Source: Eubacterium barkeri (GTDB taxonomy: Bacteria > Bacillota > Clostridia > Eubacteriales > Eubacteriaceae). From it: 64,000 nucleotides of DNA. The position numbers and the translations under genes were made by a program. Below, in pieces: positions 33,391 through 42,318 of this stretch. The stretch covers positions 19,695 to 83,694 of the forward strand of contig NZ_FNOU01000012.1 in the NCBI RefSeq assembly GCF_900107125.1, given 5' to 3'. Position 1 is the first letter of the stretch; every line of letters starts with the position of its first letter. The notes beneath the pieces are model-generated. The model made no database searches and was not told the origin of the DNA. It saw nothing but the letters and a program-made list of their open reading frames with translations.

Positions 33391-34869
33391 TCAATCTCCT
33401 CCCAAATAGGTTGCCAGGATAAAGGCTGTTGTTTTGTCATCCAATTGGACCTGGTACCAGCCATCAGAGGTTTTGGCAATGGCCGTAAATTGATCACCAG
33501 TGGCCATGGTCTTAATCAGTTGGGATTCAGCGTTGGGTTGTTCCCGGACGTTCCCAGGCTTCAGAGCGGTCAGCGTCAAGGGGGAATCGAGCTTGGTCAG
33601 CGTGACCCCGTCCGCCAGGATAACGGTGGGCGTGGGATCTGCCGTTTGGGTTGTCGCCACCGGTGTCGGTTCAGGCGTTGATTCTGGCGTGGCAGTAGGT
33701 GTCGCCGTAGGAGCGGCAGTGGGTTCTGGTGTTGCCGTCGGGGCCGCCGTCGGTGCTGGGGTGGCGGTAGGCTTTGCCTGGGGCGCTTTCGTCGCCGCAG
33801 GAGTGTCGATGGTCACGTACCGGCGATCGATATAGCCATTCTGATCCTTGTAGGTCACCTGATACCAACTGGTGGTTTCCCCAGTGACCGAAACTTCAGT
33901 ATTGACCGCCAGGGTATCCAGGATATCGCTGTAGGTGGTGCAATCCTGTCTGAAATGCACCTCTGAGGTGGTGTGCATTTTCTTGGCATCGTAGGTTTTT
34001 AAGGACTGCTTTTCGGCCTCTAAGGTGCCATCTGCAGCATCCTTATTCGCGACAAAGTAAGCCCGGGCAACGTAGGCGTTCCCATTTTCATCCTGAATTT
34101 TATACCAATGATTGGTCTCCCCAATGACGGTTACGGCATCACCGCCCTCAATGGTTCCCAGGCTATCGCTGTAGACACTGGGGGTCTTACGGATCTTGAC
34201 TTCCCCGGTGGCATATCGGGTAGTATAAGAATCGTAGGTTTTCAGACTGTTCTGTTCTGCCTGAAGTTCTTTTTGGATGGTGGTTTCCGCCTTGGTGGAT
34301 TCCACGGTTTCTGCCGTACTGCCCTTTAGAGCTCCGGTGAGGATTGTAAAGCTGTCCACGGCATTTTCCATCTCCTGGACCAGGACTTCGTTATTGCCCT
34401 TGACGACGCCATTGACCACATAAGCACCCTCATCCCCTTTGATGGTGTAGGATTCAGTATAGCTAACGCCACCCTTAGCGTCAGTAATCTTCGCCAGGTA
34501 TTTGTAGGTTTCAATTCCATTCACCTTGGTATCTAAGAAATAGCTAGTACTGAAGGTATTCCCCGTATCGGCGTTAATCTGCCGCATCCCCCCTTCCAGA
34601 TCCCCCTGGCTTTTATAAAAAGTCAAGCTGTTGAATTCTGAAGCGGGAACGTAGATAATACTGATGGTACTGTCCTCCCCAGAGGCCAACTCAGCTTCTC
34701 CAGTCTCATCAGTCATCACCTTCCATGAATCGTTAGGCATATACAATTCGACGCTCTCATCCTTGGCTTTAAACAAGACCCGGGAATCGGTACTGTTCTT
34801 AGTCTGACAGCCCGTTGTCAGGACAAGGGCCAGGGTCAGCACCAAAAAAAACGTAAATAATTTTCGCAT
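33391..34869 (-). CDS. SH3b-domain lipoprotein
   Basis: A 492-residue exported lipoprotein: a signal peptide with lipobox LTTG-C puts the lipidated Cys near residue 20. Residues 20-190 are a beta-rich domain of unknown type. Three bacterial SH3 (SH3b) domains follow, near 218-275 (GEVKIRKTPSVYSD), 300-352 (EVHFRQDCTTYSD) and 440-490 (LKPGNVREQPNAES). Between the second and third lies a low-complexity Pro/Thr/Ala linker of about 65 residues. SH3b domains bind peptidoglycan, so the protein probably sits on the membrane outer face and contacts the wall. It is monocistronic. Confidence 0.88.
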   Translation of the reverse strand: MRKLFTFFLVLTLALVLTTGCQTKNSTDSRVLFKAKDESVELYMPNDSWKVMTDETGEAELASGEDSTISIIYVPASEFNSLTFYKSQGDLEGGMRQINADTGNTFSTSYFLDTKVNGIETYKYLAKITDAKGGVSYTESYTIKGDEGAYVVNGVVKGNNEVLVQEMENAVDSFTILTGALKGSTAETVESTKAETTIQKELQAEQNSLKTYDSYTTRYATGEVKIRKTPSVYSDSLGTIEGGDAVTVIGETNHWYKIQDENGNAYVARAYFVANKDAADGTLEAEKQSLKTYDAKKMHTTSEVHFRQDCTTYSDILDTLAVNTEVSVTGETTSWYQVTYKDQNGYIDRRYVTIDTPAATKAPQAKPTATPAPTAAPTATPEPTAAPTATPTATPESTPEPTPVATTQTADPTPTVILADGVTLTKLDSPLTLTALKPGNVREQPNAESQLIKTMATGDQFTAIAKTSDGWYQVQLDDKTTAFILATYLGGD

Positions 34870-34946
34870 AAAATATCCCTCCTTATTTCTTAATTATACC
34901 TGAAATAAAGGCATTTAACATTACCGCTCTTTGTCTATTTCTACGC

Positions 34947-34974
34947 AAAAAAAGCCACTTTTAGTAAAAGTGGC
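34947..34974 (-). terminator. Terminator of the Cof-phosphatase operon
   Basis: GCCACTTTT (34954-34962) pairs with AAAAGTGGC (34966-34974); on the minus strand seven U residues follow. It lies directly after the leftward Cof-type gene. Confidence 0.85.
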
Positions 34975-34988
34975 ATAAAAAAGTCCTT

Positions 34989-35828
34989 TTATGATGGCCG
35001 TTTTAGAATAAAACGGTCCAGCGCCAGGGCAACCCCGCCATCGTCGTTGGTACTGGTCACATAATCGGAGACCTGTTTAACCCGTTCTCCACCATTCCCC
35101 ATGGCAACCGCCAAGCCGGCATATTTAAGCATCTCAATGTCATTATTGCTATCGCCAATGGCCATAACCTCATCTCCGGAGATATTGAGGCATCCGCACA
35201 GATGCTTCAGTCCATCCCCCTTGTTGGCGGTAGGATTATTGATTTCAAGATTATTCTCTGCTGCGCAGATGACCGTCATCTCCGTTTTCTGTCGGAGCTG
35301 CTCAGCCAAACGTGCCCGTTCCTTCTGATGCCGGAAAAAAATATTGAACTTCTCCACTGGGCTGCATAAAATACGATCAATAAAAGTATCCCGACTGGGT
35401 GCCGCATGACGGGTTTTAAAGAACATGCTCCAGTATTCCTCTTTGACATTGTAGTCCCAAATCCGTTCCAGGCACCGGGCCTCGGTCCAGATTCCACCAT
35501 CGATATACGCTTCAATCATCAGATCATAATGATCTAAAATTTCCACGACCTCCTGGAGCTCTTCCCGTTTAAACGTATTGGAGTAAAGCACCTTTTGGTT
35601 TTTCAAATCCGTCACCTGGGCACCATTGGAGGTAATGGCATGACTTATTCCGGGAATATCCAGAACATCCCGGGGGACCTCATCCATCACCCGGCCTGTA
35701 CACGGCACAATTTTAACACCATAGTCCATTACCGCCTGGATGGCCTTCCGGGTTTGCCGGGCCAAGCTTATATCACTGTTCAGTGTTGTTCCATCCATAT
35801 CTAAGGCAACCAGCTTGATTTCTCCCAT
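34989..35828 (-). CDS. Cof-type HAD phosphatase (paralogue 1)
   Basis: A protein of 279 residues of the Cof/HAD-IIB family: DMDGTTLNSD with the nucleophile, a substrate cap, and a C-terminal GDSNNDIEML metal site followed by AVAMGNG. These enzymes dephosphorylate sugar phosphates or FMN-like compounds. GGAGGG precedes the ATG. It follows a paralogue by 9 nt; the pair follows a DeoR gene that is divergent from a polyol dehydrogenase-PTS operon. A role in removing excess hexitol phosphate is inferred from context. Confidence 0.9.
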   Translation of the reverse strand: MGEIKLVALDMDGTTLNSDISLARQTRKAIQAVMDYGVKIVPCTGRVMDEVPRDVLDIPGISHAITSNGAQVTDLKNQKVLYSNTFKREELQEVVEILDHYDLMIEAYIDGGIWTEARCLERIWDYNVKEEYWSMFFKTRHAAPSRDTFIDRILCSPVEKFNIFFRHQKERARLAEQLRQKTEMTVICAAENNLEINNPTANKGDGLKHLCGCLNISGDEVMAIGDSNNDIEMLKYAGLAVAMGNGGERVKQVSDYVTSTNDDGGVALALDRFILKRPS

Positions 35829-35837
35829 ATTTCCCTC

Positions 35838-36680
35838 CTAAGAAACCCACTCTGATGAAATGAACCGATTCATGGCATTGGCCACGCCCAGAGCATCGTT
35901 CGTTGTGGTAATAAAGTTTGAAATCGCCTTAATGGGCTTCGATGCATTTTCCATGGCCACGGCCAATCCGGCATATTTAAGCATTTCCATATCGTTGTTG
36001 CTGTCCCCAATGGCCATAACATCCTGGGCATGGAGTCCCAAATTTTTACAAAGATGGAAAAGCCCGTCTCCTTTATTGGCCGTTGCTGCATTGATTTCTA
36101 AATTTGTTTCCATGGAAGTCGTCACCATGACTTCACCCGTCGTGTTCAGGGCTTTTGCCATCCGGCCCTTGATCTCGGTATCGCTGCAAAAGATATTGAC
36201 CTTTTCCACACTTTGGCTTTTCAGCAAGGATTTAAAATCATCTGCAGAGTCAATAAGCTGGCAGGATTCTGCAAACAAGCTGTAATACTCCTCTGGTACC
36301 CCATAGCTTCCCATGGCATCAAAGCAGCTTCGTTCCATATATGTCCGTCCGCCAATATAGACTTCCAGTAAAACAGGATAGGCCGTGACAATTTCTAAAA
36401 GCATTGATAGGACATCTTTGTGAATTGGATTTTCGTAAATGAGAGTATTGTTTTCGCGCAGATCGGTTACCCGAGCCCCATTGGCTGTTACCGCATAATT
36501 CAGGCCTGGAATTCCTAAAATTTCCCGGGGCAGCTGGGCAAAAACCCGTCCAGTACAAGGTACCACATGAACGCCAGCATCAATGGCACGGACAATCGCC
36601 TCCCGCGTTTCTGGTGCTAAGCAGATATTACTGTCCAAAGTCGTCCCGTCCATGTCCAGCGCGACCAGTTTTATTCCCAT
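35838..36680 (-). CDS. Cof-type HAD phosphatase (paralogue 2)
   Basis: A protein of 280 residues, clearly a tandem duplicate of its downstream neighbour (shared IKLVALDMDGTTLDSN, VPCTGRV, GDSNNDMEML). Start: ATG at 36680 with GGAGG upstream; the longer frame to 36734 begins in the promoter region and has no ribosome site. It has the standard HAD-IIB cap. Neighbours: DeoR regulator upstream, paralogue downstream. The presence of two related phosphatases suggests division of labour between two sugar phosphates. Confidence 0.9.
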   Translation of the reverse strand: MGIKLVALDMDGTTLDSNICLAPETREAIVRAIDAGVHVVPCTGRVFAQLPREILGIPGLNYAVTANGARVTDLRENNTLIYENPIHKDVLSMLLEIVTAYPVLLEVYIGGRTYMERSCFDAMGSYGVPEEYYSLFAESCQLIDSADDFKSLLKSQSVEKVNIFCSDTEIKGRMAKALNTTGEVMVTTSMETNLEINAATANKGDGLFHLCKNLGLHAQDVMAIGDSNNDMEMLKYAGLAVAMENASKPIKAISNFITTTNDALGVANAMNRFISSEWVS

Positions 36681-36758
36681 GCTTTTTCCTCCATTTTTAC
36701 ATATGTTTACATTGTTGCACTTATTTTCATACATATTGTAACATGATGGAAACTGGAT

Positions 36759-37529
36759 TTAAAGGGGTTGTGGAAAAATTACCCTTGTTTCTTTTTGAAT
36801 TTTATCCCGCATGGCTGGGGTCATACCACTGTCGATGATCAAACCGTCCAATTGGTGCCAATCGGCGTAGCCGAATAATCCTGAACTGCTGCATTTGCTG
36901 CTGTCTGCCACCGTGTAGACCAAATCGCTAACGGTGATGACCTTGCGTTTAAAGGCCGCCTCTTCATAGGAGAGGGTCGATGGTCCCGGCAATCCCTCAA
37001 AGCCATCCGATCCCAAAAACGCAATATCGGCGTGAATGGTGGATAGGGCTTCCAAAGCCCATCCTCCTACGGTAGCCTTGCTGCTGGGCCTTACAAGCCC
37101 CCCCAATAGAAACACATTATTGTCTGACTCCGCCAGTACCCCGGCAATGGTCACTGAATTGGTAAAAATAGTCATTCCCGATTTCAGCAGAAGCTGCCGG
37201 GCGATGGCCGTGTTAGTGCTCCCTGTATCCAGGACCACTGCCCCTCCGGGTGGAATGCGATCCACGGCTTCGGTGGCGATGACCGCCTTGGCTTCCGCGT
37301 GATCCATTTCTTTCACATCTAAGGGACGCTCCACAAAATCACTCGTTGCAATGGCACCTCCATGGCTTTTGGTTGCAATTCCCTCCCCCTCCAAATAAAT
37401 AATATCCTTTCGTATCGTCTCCGTCGACACACCAAATCGCTTGGACAAATCCCCTACTTTAATACTTCCCTTCTTCATTAAAATCTGGGCGATTTGGTTG
37501 CGGCGATCTGCCGTTAGTGATTTTCCCAT
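36759..37529 (-). CDS. DeoR-family transcriptional regulator
   Basis: A protein of 256 residues with the DeoR-type N-terminal helix-turn-helix (IKVGDLSKRFGVSTETIRKD) and the DeoR C-terminal sugar-phosphate domain (LDTGSTNTAIA, FLGSDGFEG, DSSKCSSSGL). Such regulators repress sugar operons until a sugar phosphate binds. It is divergent from the dehydrogenase-PTS operon at 37725, with repeats around the promoter, and co-oriented with the two Cof phosphatase genes 78 nt downstream, so it probably governs all of them. Confidence 0.92.
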   Translation of the reverse strand: MGKSLTADRRNQIAQILMKKGSIKVGDLSKRFGVSTETIRKDIIYLEGEGIATKSHGGAIATSDFVERPLDVKEMDHAEAKAVIATEAVDRIPPGGAVVLDTGSTNTAIARQLLLKSGMTIFTNSVTIAGVLAESDNNVFLLGGLVRPSSKATVGGWALEALSTIHADIAFLGSDGFEGLPGPSTLSYEEAAFKRKVITVSDLVYTVADSSKCSSSGLFGYADWHQLDGLIIDSGMTPAMRDKIQKETRVIFPQPL

Positions 37530-37594
37530 ATCCTGTCTCCTCCTGTCGTGCTTTTGTATAGTCTATCACAGATTCCCAATATATCACAACTAAA

Positions 37595-37649
37595 AACTTG
37601 CGTTTTTTTGATTTTAGGGGTTGACAGCAAGTTTTCGCAAGTATATAAT
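37595..37649 (+). promoter_or_regulatory. Consensus promoter with DeoR-type operator repeats
   Basis: TTGACA (37621-37626), 17-nt spacer, TATAAT (37644-37649). The inverted half-sites AACTTGCG (37595-37602) and CGCAAGT (37636-37642), with a further GCAAGTT at 37627, surround the -35 box and fit a DeoR-type operator read in both directions. Confidence 0.7.
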
Positions 37650-37724
37650 TTGGTTAAAGTTGTGAATATTAGTGAAAATAAGTTGATTGTATTGGGGTTT
37701 TAATAAAGAAAGGTGCGTAACAAA

Positions 37725-38990
37725 GTGAAAGCTAAAGCAGTCCGCCTCTATGGCAAAGATGATCTTCGGTTGGAAGAATTCGAGCTTCCTAAAATTAAAG
37801 AGGATGAAATCCTGGTGAAGGTCGTGAGTGACAGCATCTGTATGTCGACCTACAAGCTGGTGGCTCAGGGAAAGGCCCATAAACGCTGCCCCCAAAATGT
37901 GGATACCAATCCCGTCATCATCGGCCATGAATTCTCAGGAGTCATCGTCGAAGTGGGTGACCAATGGAAGGATCAGTTTAAGCCGGGCCAACGCTTTGCC
38001 CAGCAGCCAGCCTTAAATTATAAAGGAAAGCTGGATTCTCCTGGCTACTCCTACGAATGGTGCGGCGGTGCCACCACCTACTGCATCATGCCCCAGGAGG
38101 TCATGGAACTGGGATGCCTGATGCCCTACGAAGGCAAGAGCTTCTACAAGGCCTCCTTGGGTGAACCCATGAGCTGCATCATCGGGGGCTACCACTCCAA
38201 TTACCACACCAATAAGCGTAACCATGATCACGCCATGGGCACCAAGGTGGATGGCAGTATCTTAATCCTCGGAGGCTGTGGCCCCATGGGTCTGGGTGCC
38301 GTGGAATACGGCCTCAACTTCGAAAATAAGCCAAAGCGTATCGTGGTGACCGACATCGACGATGCTCGCATCGCTCGGGCCAAGGAAGTAATCTCACCAA
38401 AATCGGCGGCAGAAAAGGGCATTGATCTGCTCTATGTCAATACCGCAAAAATGGACGATGCCGTAACTGAGCTTATGACAATCACCGAAGGCCATGGCTA
38501 CGACGATGTCTTCGTCTATGCACCCATCCGCCAGGTTGCGGAAATGGGGGATCAACTCCTGGCCTTTGATGGCTGTATGAACTTCTTCGCTGGCCCCACC
38601 AATAAGGACTTCATGGCGGACATCAACCTGTACAACGTCCACTATACCAGCAGCCACATCATGGGGACGACTGGTGGGGACAATAATGACCTCATCGAAG
38701 CCAACGATCTGGCTGCCCGGGGAATCATCGATCCTTCGGTGATGGTTACCCACGTTGGAGGTATCGACAGTATCGCCGAAGCCACCCTTAACCTTCCGAA
38801 GATTCCCGGTGGTAAGAAGCTGACCTACACCCAATTCAGCATGCCCCTTACCGCTATTGAAAATTTTGCCAGTCTTGGGGAAAAGGATCCTCTCTTTAAG
38901 AAGCTGGCCGATTGCTGTGCCGCCCATAACGGCCTGTGGAATGATGAAGCTGAAGCCATCCTCTTCGATCATTTTGATGTCACACTTTAG
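37725..38990 (+). CDS. Zinc-type polyol/sugar-phosphate dehydrogenase (SorE-like)
   Basis: A protein of 421 residues of the medium-chain dehydrogenase superfamily, resembling L-sorbose-1-phosphate reductase (SorE). Zinc-binding elements are SICMSTYK and GHEFSG; the nucleotide loop is LGGCGPMGLGAVE. It should interconvert a hexitol phosphate and a ketose phosphate with NAD(P). Two GTG starts are possible: 37725 (AAAGAAAGG 11 nt upstream) gives the family-like MKAKAVRLYG; 37713 would overlap its own ribosome site. It is first in an operon with a mannitol-type PTS permease, so it probably oxidises the phosphate delivered by that permease. Confidence 0.85.
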   Translation: MKAKAVRLYGKDDLRLEEFELPKIKEDEILVKVVSDSICMSTYKLVAQGKAHKRCPQNVDTNPVIIGHEFSGVIVEVGDQWKDQFKPGQRFAQQPALNYKGKLDSPGYSYEWCGGATTYCIMPQEVMELGCLMPYEGKSFYKASLGEPMSCIIGGYHSNYHTNKRNHDHAMGTKVDGSILILGGCGPMGLGAVEYGLNFENKPKRIVVTDIDDARIARAKEVISPKSAAEKGIDLLYVNTAKMDDAVTELMTITEGHGYDDVFVYAPIRQVAEMGDQLLAFDGCMNFFAGPTNKDFMADINLYNVHYTSSHIMGTTGGDNNDLIEANDLAARGIIDPSVMVTHVGGIDSIAEATLNLPKIPGGKKLTYTQFSMPLTAIENFASLGEKDPLFKKLADCCAAHNGLWNDEAEAILFDHFDVTL

Positions 38991-39064
38991 AAAAAGCCGT
39001 CGCCTATTGACTACCTGTTTCGGGGGAAACAAAAAACTTTGGAGAATTTAGAGAGGTAAACCAA

Positions 39065-40939
39065 ATGAAAGAAAAAGTCCAATCCTTCGGCCGCTTCTTA
39101 AGCGCCATGGTCATGCCCAATATCGGGGCATTCATCGCCTGGGGGCTCATCGCCGCCCTGTTCATCGAAACCGGCTGGCTCCCCAATGCACAACTGGCCA
39201 AATTGGTTGGCCCCATGAGCCAATATCTCCTGCCCTTACTCATCGCCTATACGGGGGGCAAGGTGGTTAACGGCACTCGGGGTGGTGTCATTGGTGCTAT
39301 CGCCACCATGGGCGTCATTGTCGCAACGGATGTCCCCATGTTCCTGGGAGCCATGATCATGGGGCCCCTTTCGGGCTGGGTAATCAAGAAATTCGACACT
39401 TTTGTCGACGGCCGGATTAAGGCCGGCTTTGAAATGCTGGTGAACAATTTCTCCATCGGTATTATCGGCGGTGCCCTGGCCATTTTTGCCTATTATATCT
39501 TTGCACCAGCCATGACTGCGGCCACAGGCGCCATGGCCATCAGTGTTGGATTCTTCGTTGAACACAACATCCTGCCCCTGGCCAGCGTTTTTATCGAACC
39601 CGCCAAGGTTTTGTTCTTAAATAACGCCATTAACCATGGTATTCTAACGCCCTTGGGACTCCAACAGGTGGAAGAAGTCGGAAAATCCATTTTCTTCCTC
39701 ATGGAATCCAACCCCGGGCCTGGCCTTGGGATTCTCCTTGCCTATTGTCTCGCTGGTAAGGGCTCCGCCAAGGACACCGCTCCCGGTGCCATCGTCATCC
39801 ACTTCTTCGGGGGAATCCACGAAATATATTTCCCCTATGTGCTGATGAACCCGGTCCTCATTCTGGCCACCATTGCTGGTGGGGCTGCCGGAGTCTTTAC
39901 CTTTAGCCTGTTAGGCGCTGGCCTGGTTGGCCCGGCCTCCCCGGGTTCCATTATCGCTATCTTGGCCATGGTGCCTAAAACCGGCGGCTATCTGGGTGTT
40001 CTGACCGGTGTAGCGGTGGCCACTGCCGTCTCCTTCGCCGTTGCTTTGCCACTCCTTAAAATCTTTGGGAAAGACGAAGATCTGGCAGATGCCATTGCTA
40101 AAAAGGATGCCATGAAGACCTCTGCCAAGAGCGAGGATGTCGCTGTTACCGGTGATGCCACGGCCATCCGCCACATTGTCTTTGCCTGTGATGCCGGTAT
40201 GGGCTCCTCTGCCATGGGGGCTACGATCCTCGCCAAGAAACTGGCCGCCTGTGGGCGCAAGGATATCACCCTGGAACACGCCTCAGTGTCTGATATTCCT
40301 TCCCAGGCCCAAATCGTGGTGACCCATCGGGATTTACAGGAACGGGCAGCCCACAGCGCTCCTCAGGCCCAGCTAATCTTAATTACTAACTTTATGAATG
40401 CCCCGGAATATGATGAGCTGGCTGCCAGCCTTTCTGGAGGGGCCCCTGAAGCCCTTCCGAAAAATAAAAAAGCACTGGCCGAAGCCGATACTCCAAAAGC
40501 ATCATCTTCCAATTCCTCTGAAATCCTATCCTTAGGCAACATCCGCACTAACTGTGCCCCAGCCAATAAGGAAGCCGTCATCCATACCGCTGGCCAGATG
40601 CTAGTGGACAGCGGATGCGTAGATGCAGAATATATCCCCGCCATGATTGAGCGGGAAGATTCTTTTGCCACTAACATTGGTAACGGGCTTGCCATCCCCC
40701 ATGGAGTGCAAGCGGCCAAGGAAAAAATTAAACGTACCGGCCTATCTGTTCAGGTCTTCCCTGAGGGGATCCTTTGGAACGGCGAGCCCGTGAAAATCGT
40801 TATCGGTATCGCCGCCGTTGGCAACGATCACCTCGATGTTCTAGCCAACATTGCCACCAAGCTTTCTACCCAAGAGGCTGTCGATAGCCTTGTTAAGAAA
40901 ACACCGGAAGAAATCCAGGCTTTCTTAACTCAGAAATAA
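39065..40939 (+). CDS. PTS mannitol-type permease, IICBA in one chain
   Basis: A protein of 624 residues. Residues 1-340 are the membrane domain IIC of the mannitol (Fru-Mtl) class, with NNAINHGIL and the GGIHEIYFPY signature. Domain IIB follows with the phosphocysteine in FACDAGMGSSA (about residue 380). After a Ser/Ala/Lys linker the C-terminal IIA has the phosphohistidine in GLAIPHGV. All phosphorylation sites are intact, so it is a self-contained permease that accepts phosphate from HPr. The substrate is mannitol or a related hexitol. A paralogue without IIA lies at 46831, which suggests a different specificity. The preceding dehydrogenase gene ends 74 nt upstream. Confidence 0.92.
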   Translation: MKEKVQSFGRFLSAMVMPNIGAFIAWGLIAALFIETGWLPNAQLAKLVGPMSQYLLPLLIAYTGGKVVNGTRGGVIGAIATMGVIVATDVPMFLGAMIMGPLSGWVIKKFDTFVDGRIKAGFEMLVNNFSIGIIGGALAIFAYYIFAPAMTAATGAMAISVGFFVEHNILPLASVFIEPAKVLFLNNAINHGILTPLGLQQVEEVGKSIFFLMESNPGPGLGILLAYCLAGKGSAKDTAPGAIVIHFFGGIHEIYFPYVLMNPVLILATIAGGAAGVFTFSLLGAGLVGPASPGSIIAILAMVPKTGGYLGVLTGVAVATAVSFAVALPLLKIFGKDEDLADAIAKKDAMKTSAKSEDVAVTGDATAIRHIVFACDAGMGSSAMGATILAKKLAACGRKDITLEHASVSDIPSQAQIVVTHRDLQERAAHSAPQAQLILITNFMNAPEYDELAASLSGGAPEALPKNKKALAEADTPKASSSNSSEILSLGNIRTNCAPANKEAVIHTAGQMLVDSGCVDAEYIPAMIEREDSFATNIGNGLAIPHGVQAAKEKIKRTGLSVQVFPEGILWNGEPVKIVIGIAAVGNDHLDVLANIATKLSTQEAVDSLVKKTPEEIQAFLTQK

Positions 40940-40956
40940 TTAACGCCCCCTGCAAG

Positions 40957-41010
40957 AGGGATGTCTCCTGTCAACACAAATCGGTTGACAATCGACATCC
41001 CCCTTTTTTA
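40957..41010 (+). terminator. Terminator of the dehydrogenase-PTS operon
   Basis: A long two-part stem: GGGATGTC pairs with GACATCCC and, inside it, GTCAAC with GTTGAC, followed by CCTTTTTT. The remaining gap to the next gene shows nothing else. Confidence 0.85.
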
Positions 41011-41118
41011 GTGGATGCCCTTTATTCTCTTTCTGCCCAGGCCAGATAGAGCATCCATATCTGGCCACCGTTTATACCAGTCCGTACGCAGAGCAACAAA
41101 GGTATCCTTCAATATGCT

Positions 41119-42306
41119 TTATTCCAACACTCCTTTTATCCGCCAGAGAGCTTCTTCCAGTGTCTGGCGTGTACAGCCTACATTCAGCCGTAAAAACCCT
41201 TCTCCCCCCTGACCAAACCAAGGGCCGGCATTCCCAATGACCCCGGCCTCACCCATGATTTTCTCCCGGATACCCCGGTCATTAAGCCCGGTTTGCCTGA
41301 AATCCAGCCAGCATAAATAGGTTCCCTCGGGCCGCTTCATGGTAACTCCTGGGAGCTCCTTTTCCACAAACGCCTCTAAAGCCGTAACATTGCCCTCCAA
41401 ATAACGAAGGAGCTTTAGCATCCAGGCTTCTCCCGCCTCAGAATAGGCGGCAGTCAGGGCTGCCAATCCAAAGGTATTTTCAATTTCCAGGGTCATAGCC
41501 CGCTGCTCTGCCCTAAACGCCCGGCGCTTATCCCCATTTGGAATGATGGCGTAGGCCACCGTCAGCCCTGGAATATTAAAGGTCTTCCCCGGGCCAGAAA
41601 GATAGATAAAGGCATCCTCATATTTCGGGCTAAGAGCCATTAAATTATAATGGGTGTGCCCGGAATAGATGAGATCCGAATGGATTTCATCGGTGACCAC
41701 GAGCACATCATTTTCAAGACAAATATCCGCCAATGCCCGAAGCTCCTCGGGGCGCCATACCCGCCCCACAGGATTGTGGGGGCTGCACAGAATGAGCATT
41801 TTAGTCCGGGGATCTGCCGCCTGCAGCCGAAGGGCCTCCAGGTCCATGGTGTAGTATCCTGCACCATCGGATACAAGGGCATTATTCACCACCCGGCGGC
41901 CGCTGCCCGTTACGATATCCCAAAAGGGTCGGTACACCGGCTGCTGGACAATCACCCCATCTCCAGGCTCGGTAAAGGCACGAATGGCGATATTGATGGC
42001 GGATACTACCGTTGGGGTAATCTGGACCCACTCTGGATCAACCCTCCAGCCAAATCGGCGCCCCTGCCACCAGGAAACCGCCTCTAAGCAGGAAGTAGTG
42101 GGATGACAATAACCAAAGATTCCGTGGGCCAGGCGCTCTTCCAATGCCGCCATAATGGGCGGTGCACTTTTAAAATCCATATCCGCCACCCATAGTGGCA
42201 GCATGTTATCATCTACCCTTGCTTTAATATTCTGAGATACCACCTCTGGGCACCATTTGATGTCCCCGGATTTCCGGCGATCGATTGTTTCATTAAACAC
42301 TGTCAT
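41119..42306 (-). CDS. PatB/MalY-type PLP aminotransferase (cystathionine beta-lyase-like)
   Basis: A protein of 395 residues of the fold-type I aminotransferase class, MalY/PatB subgroup: LPLWVADMDF near the N-terminus, CSPHNPVGRVW, DEIHSDLIY and the PLP-binding lysine in SGPGKTFNIPGL. Members cleave cystathionine or cysteine conjugates (C-S lyase) and some act as regulators. The PLP loop GPGK differs from the usual SPSK/APSK. It may form an operon with the membrane protein upstream (12-nt gap). Its role within this hexitol island is unclear; it may just be a neighbouring gene. Confidence 0.9.
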   Translation of the reverse strand: MTVFNETIDRRKSGDIKWCPEVVSQNIKARVDDNMLPLWVADMDFKSAPPIMAALEERLAHGIFGYCHPTTSCLEAVSWWQGRRFGWRVDPEWVQITPTVVSAINIAIRAFTEPGDGVIVQQPVYRPFWDIVTGSGRRVVNNALVSDGAGYYTMDLEALRLQAADPRTKMLILCSPHNPVGRVWRPEELRALADICLENDVLVVTDEIHSDLIYSGHTHYNLMALSPKYEDAFIYLSGPGKTFNIPGLTVAYAIIPNGDKRRAFRAEQRAMTLEIENTFGLAALTAAYSEAGEAWMLKLLRYLEGNVTALEAFVEKELPGVTMKRPEGTYLCWLDFRQTGLNDRGIREKIMGEAGVIGNAGPWFGQGGEGFLRLNVGCTRQTLEEALWRIKGVLE

Positions 42307-42318
42307 ATCTGTCTCCTT

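Noticed and set aside
33500..33835. Plus-strand frame rich in Gly and Val
   Set aside because: It is the mirror of the Pro/Thr/Ala linker of the lipoprotein on the other strand.
38394..39032. Minus-strand frame of 212 codons opposite the SorE-like gene
   Set aside because: Antisense shadow of the dehydrogenase; no ribosome site or domain.
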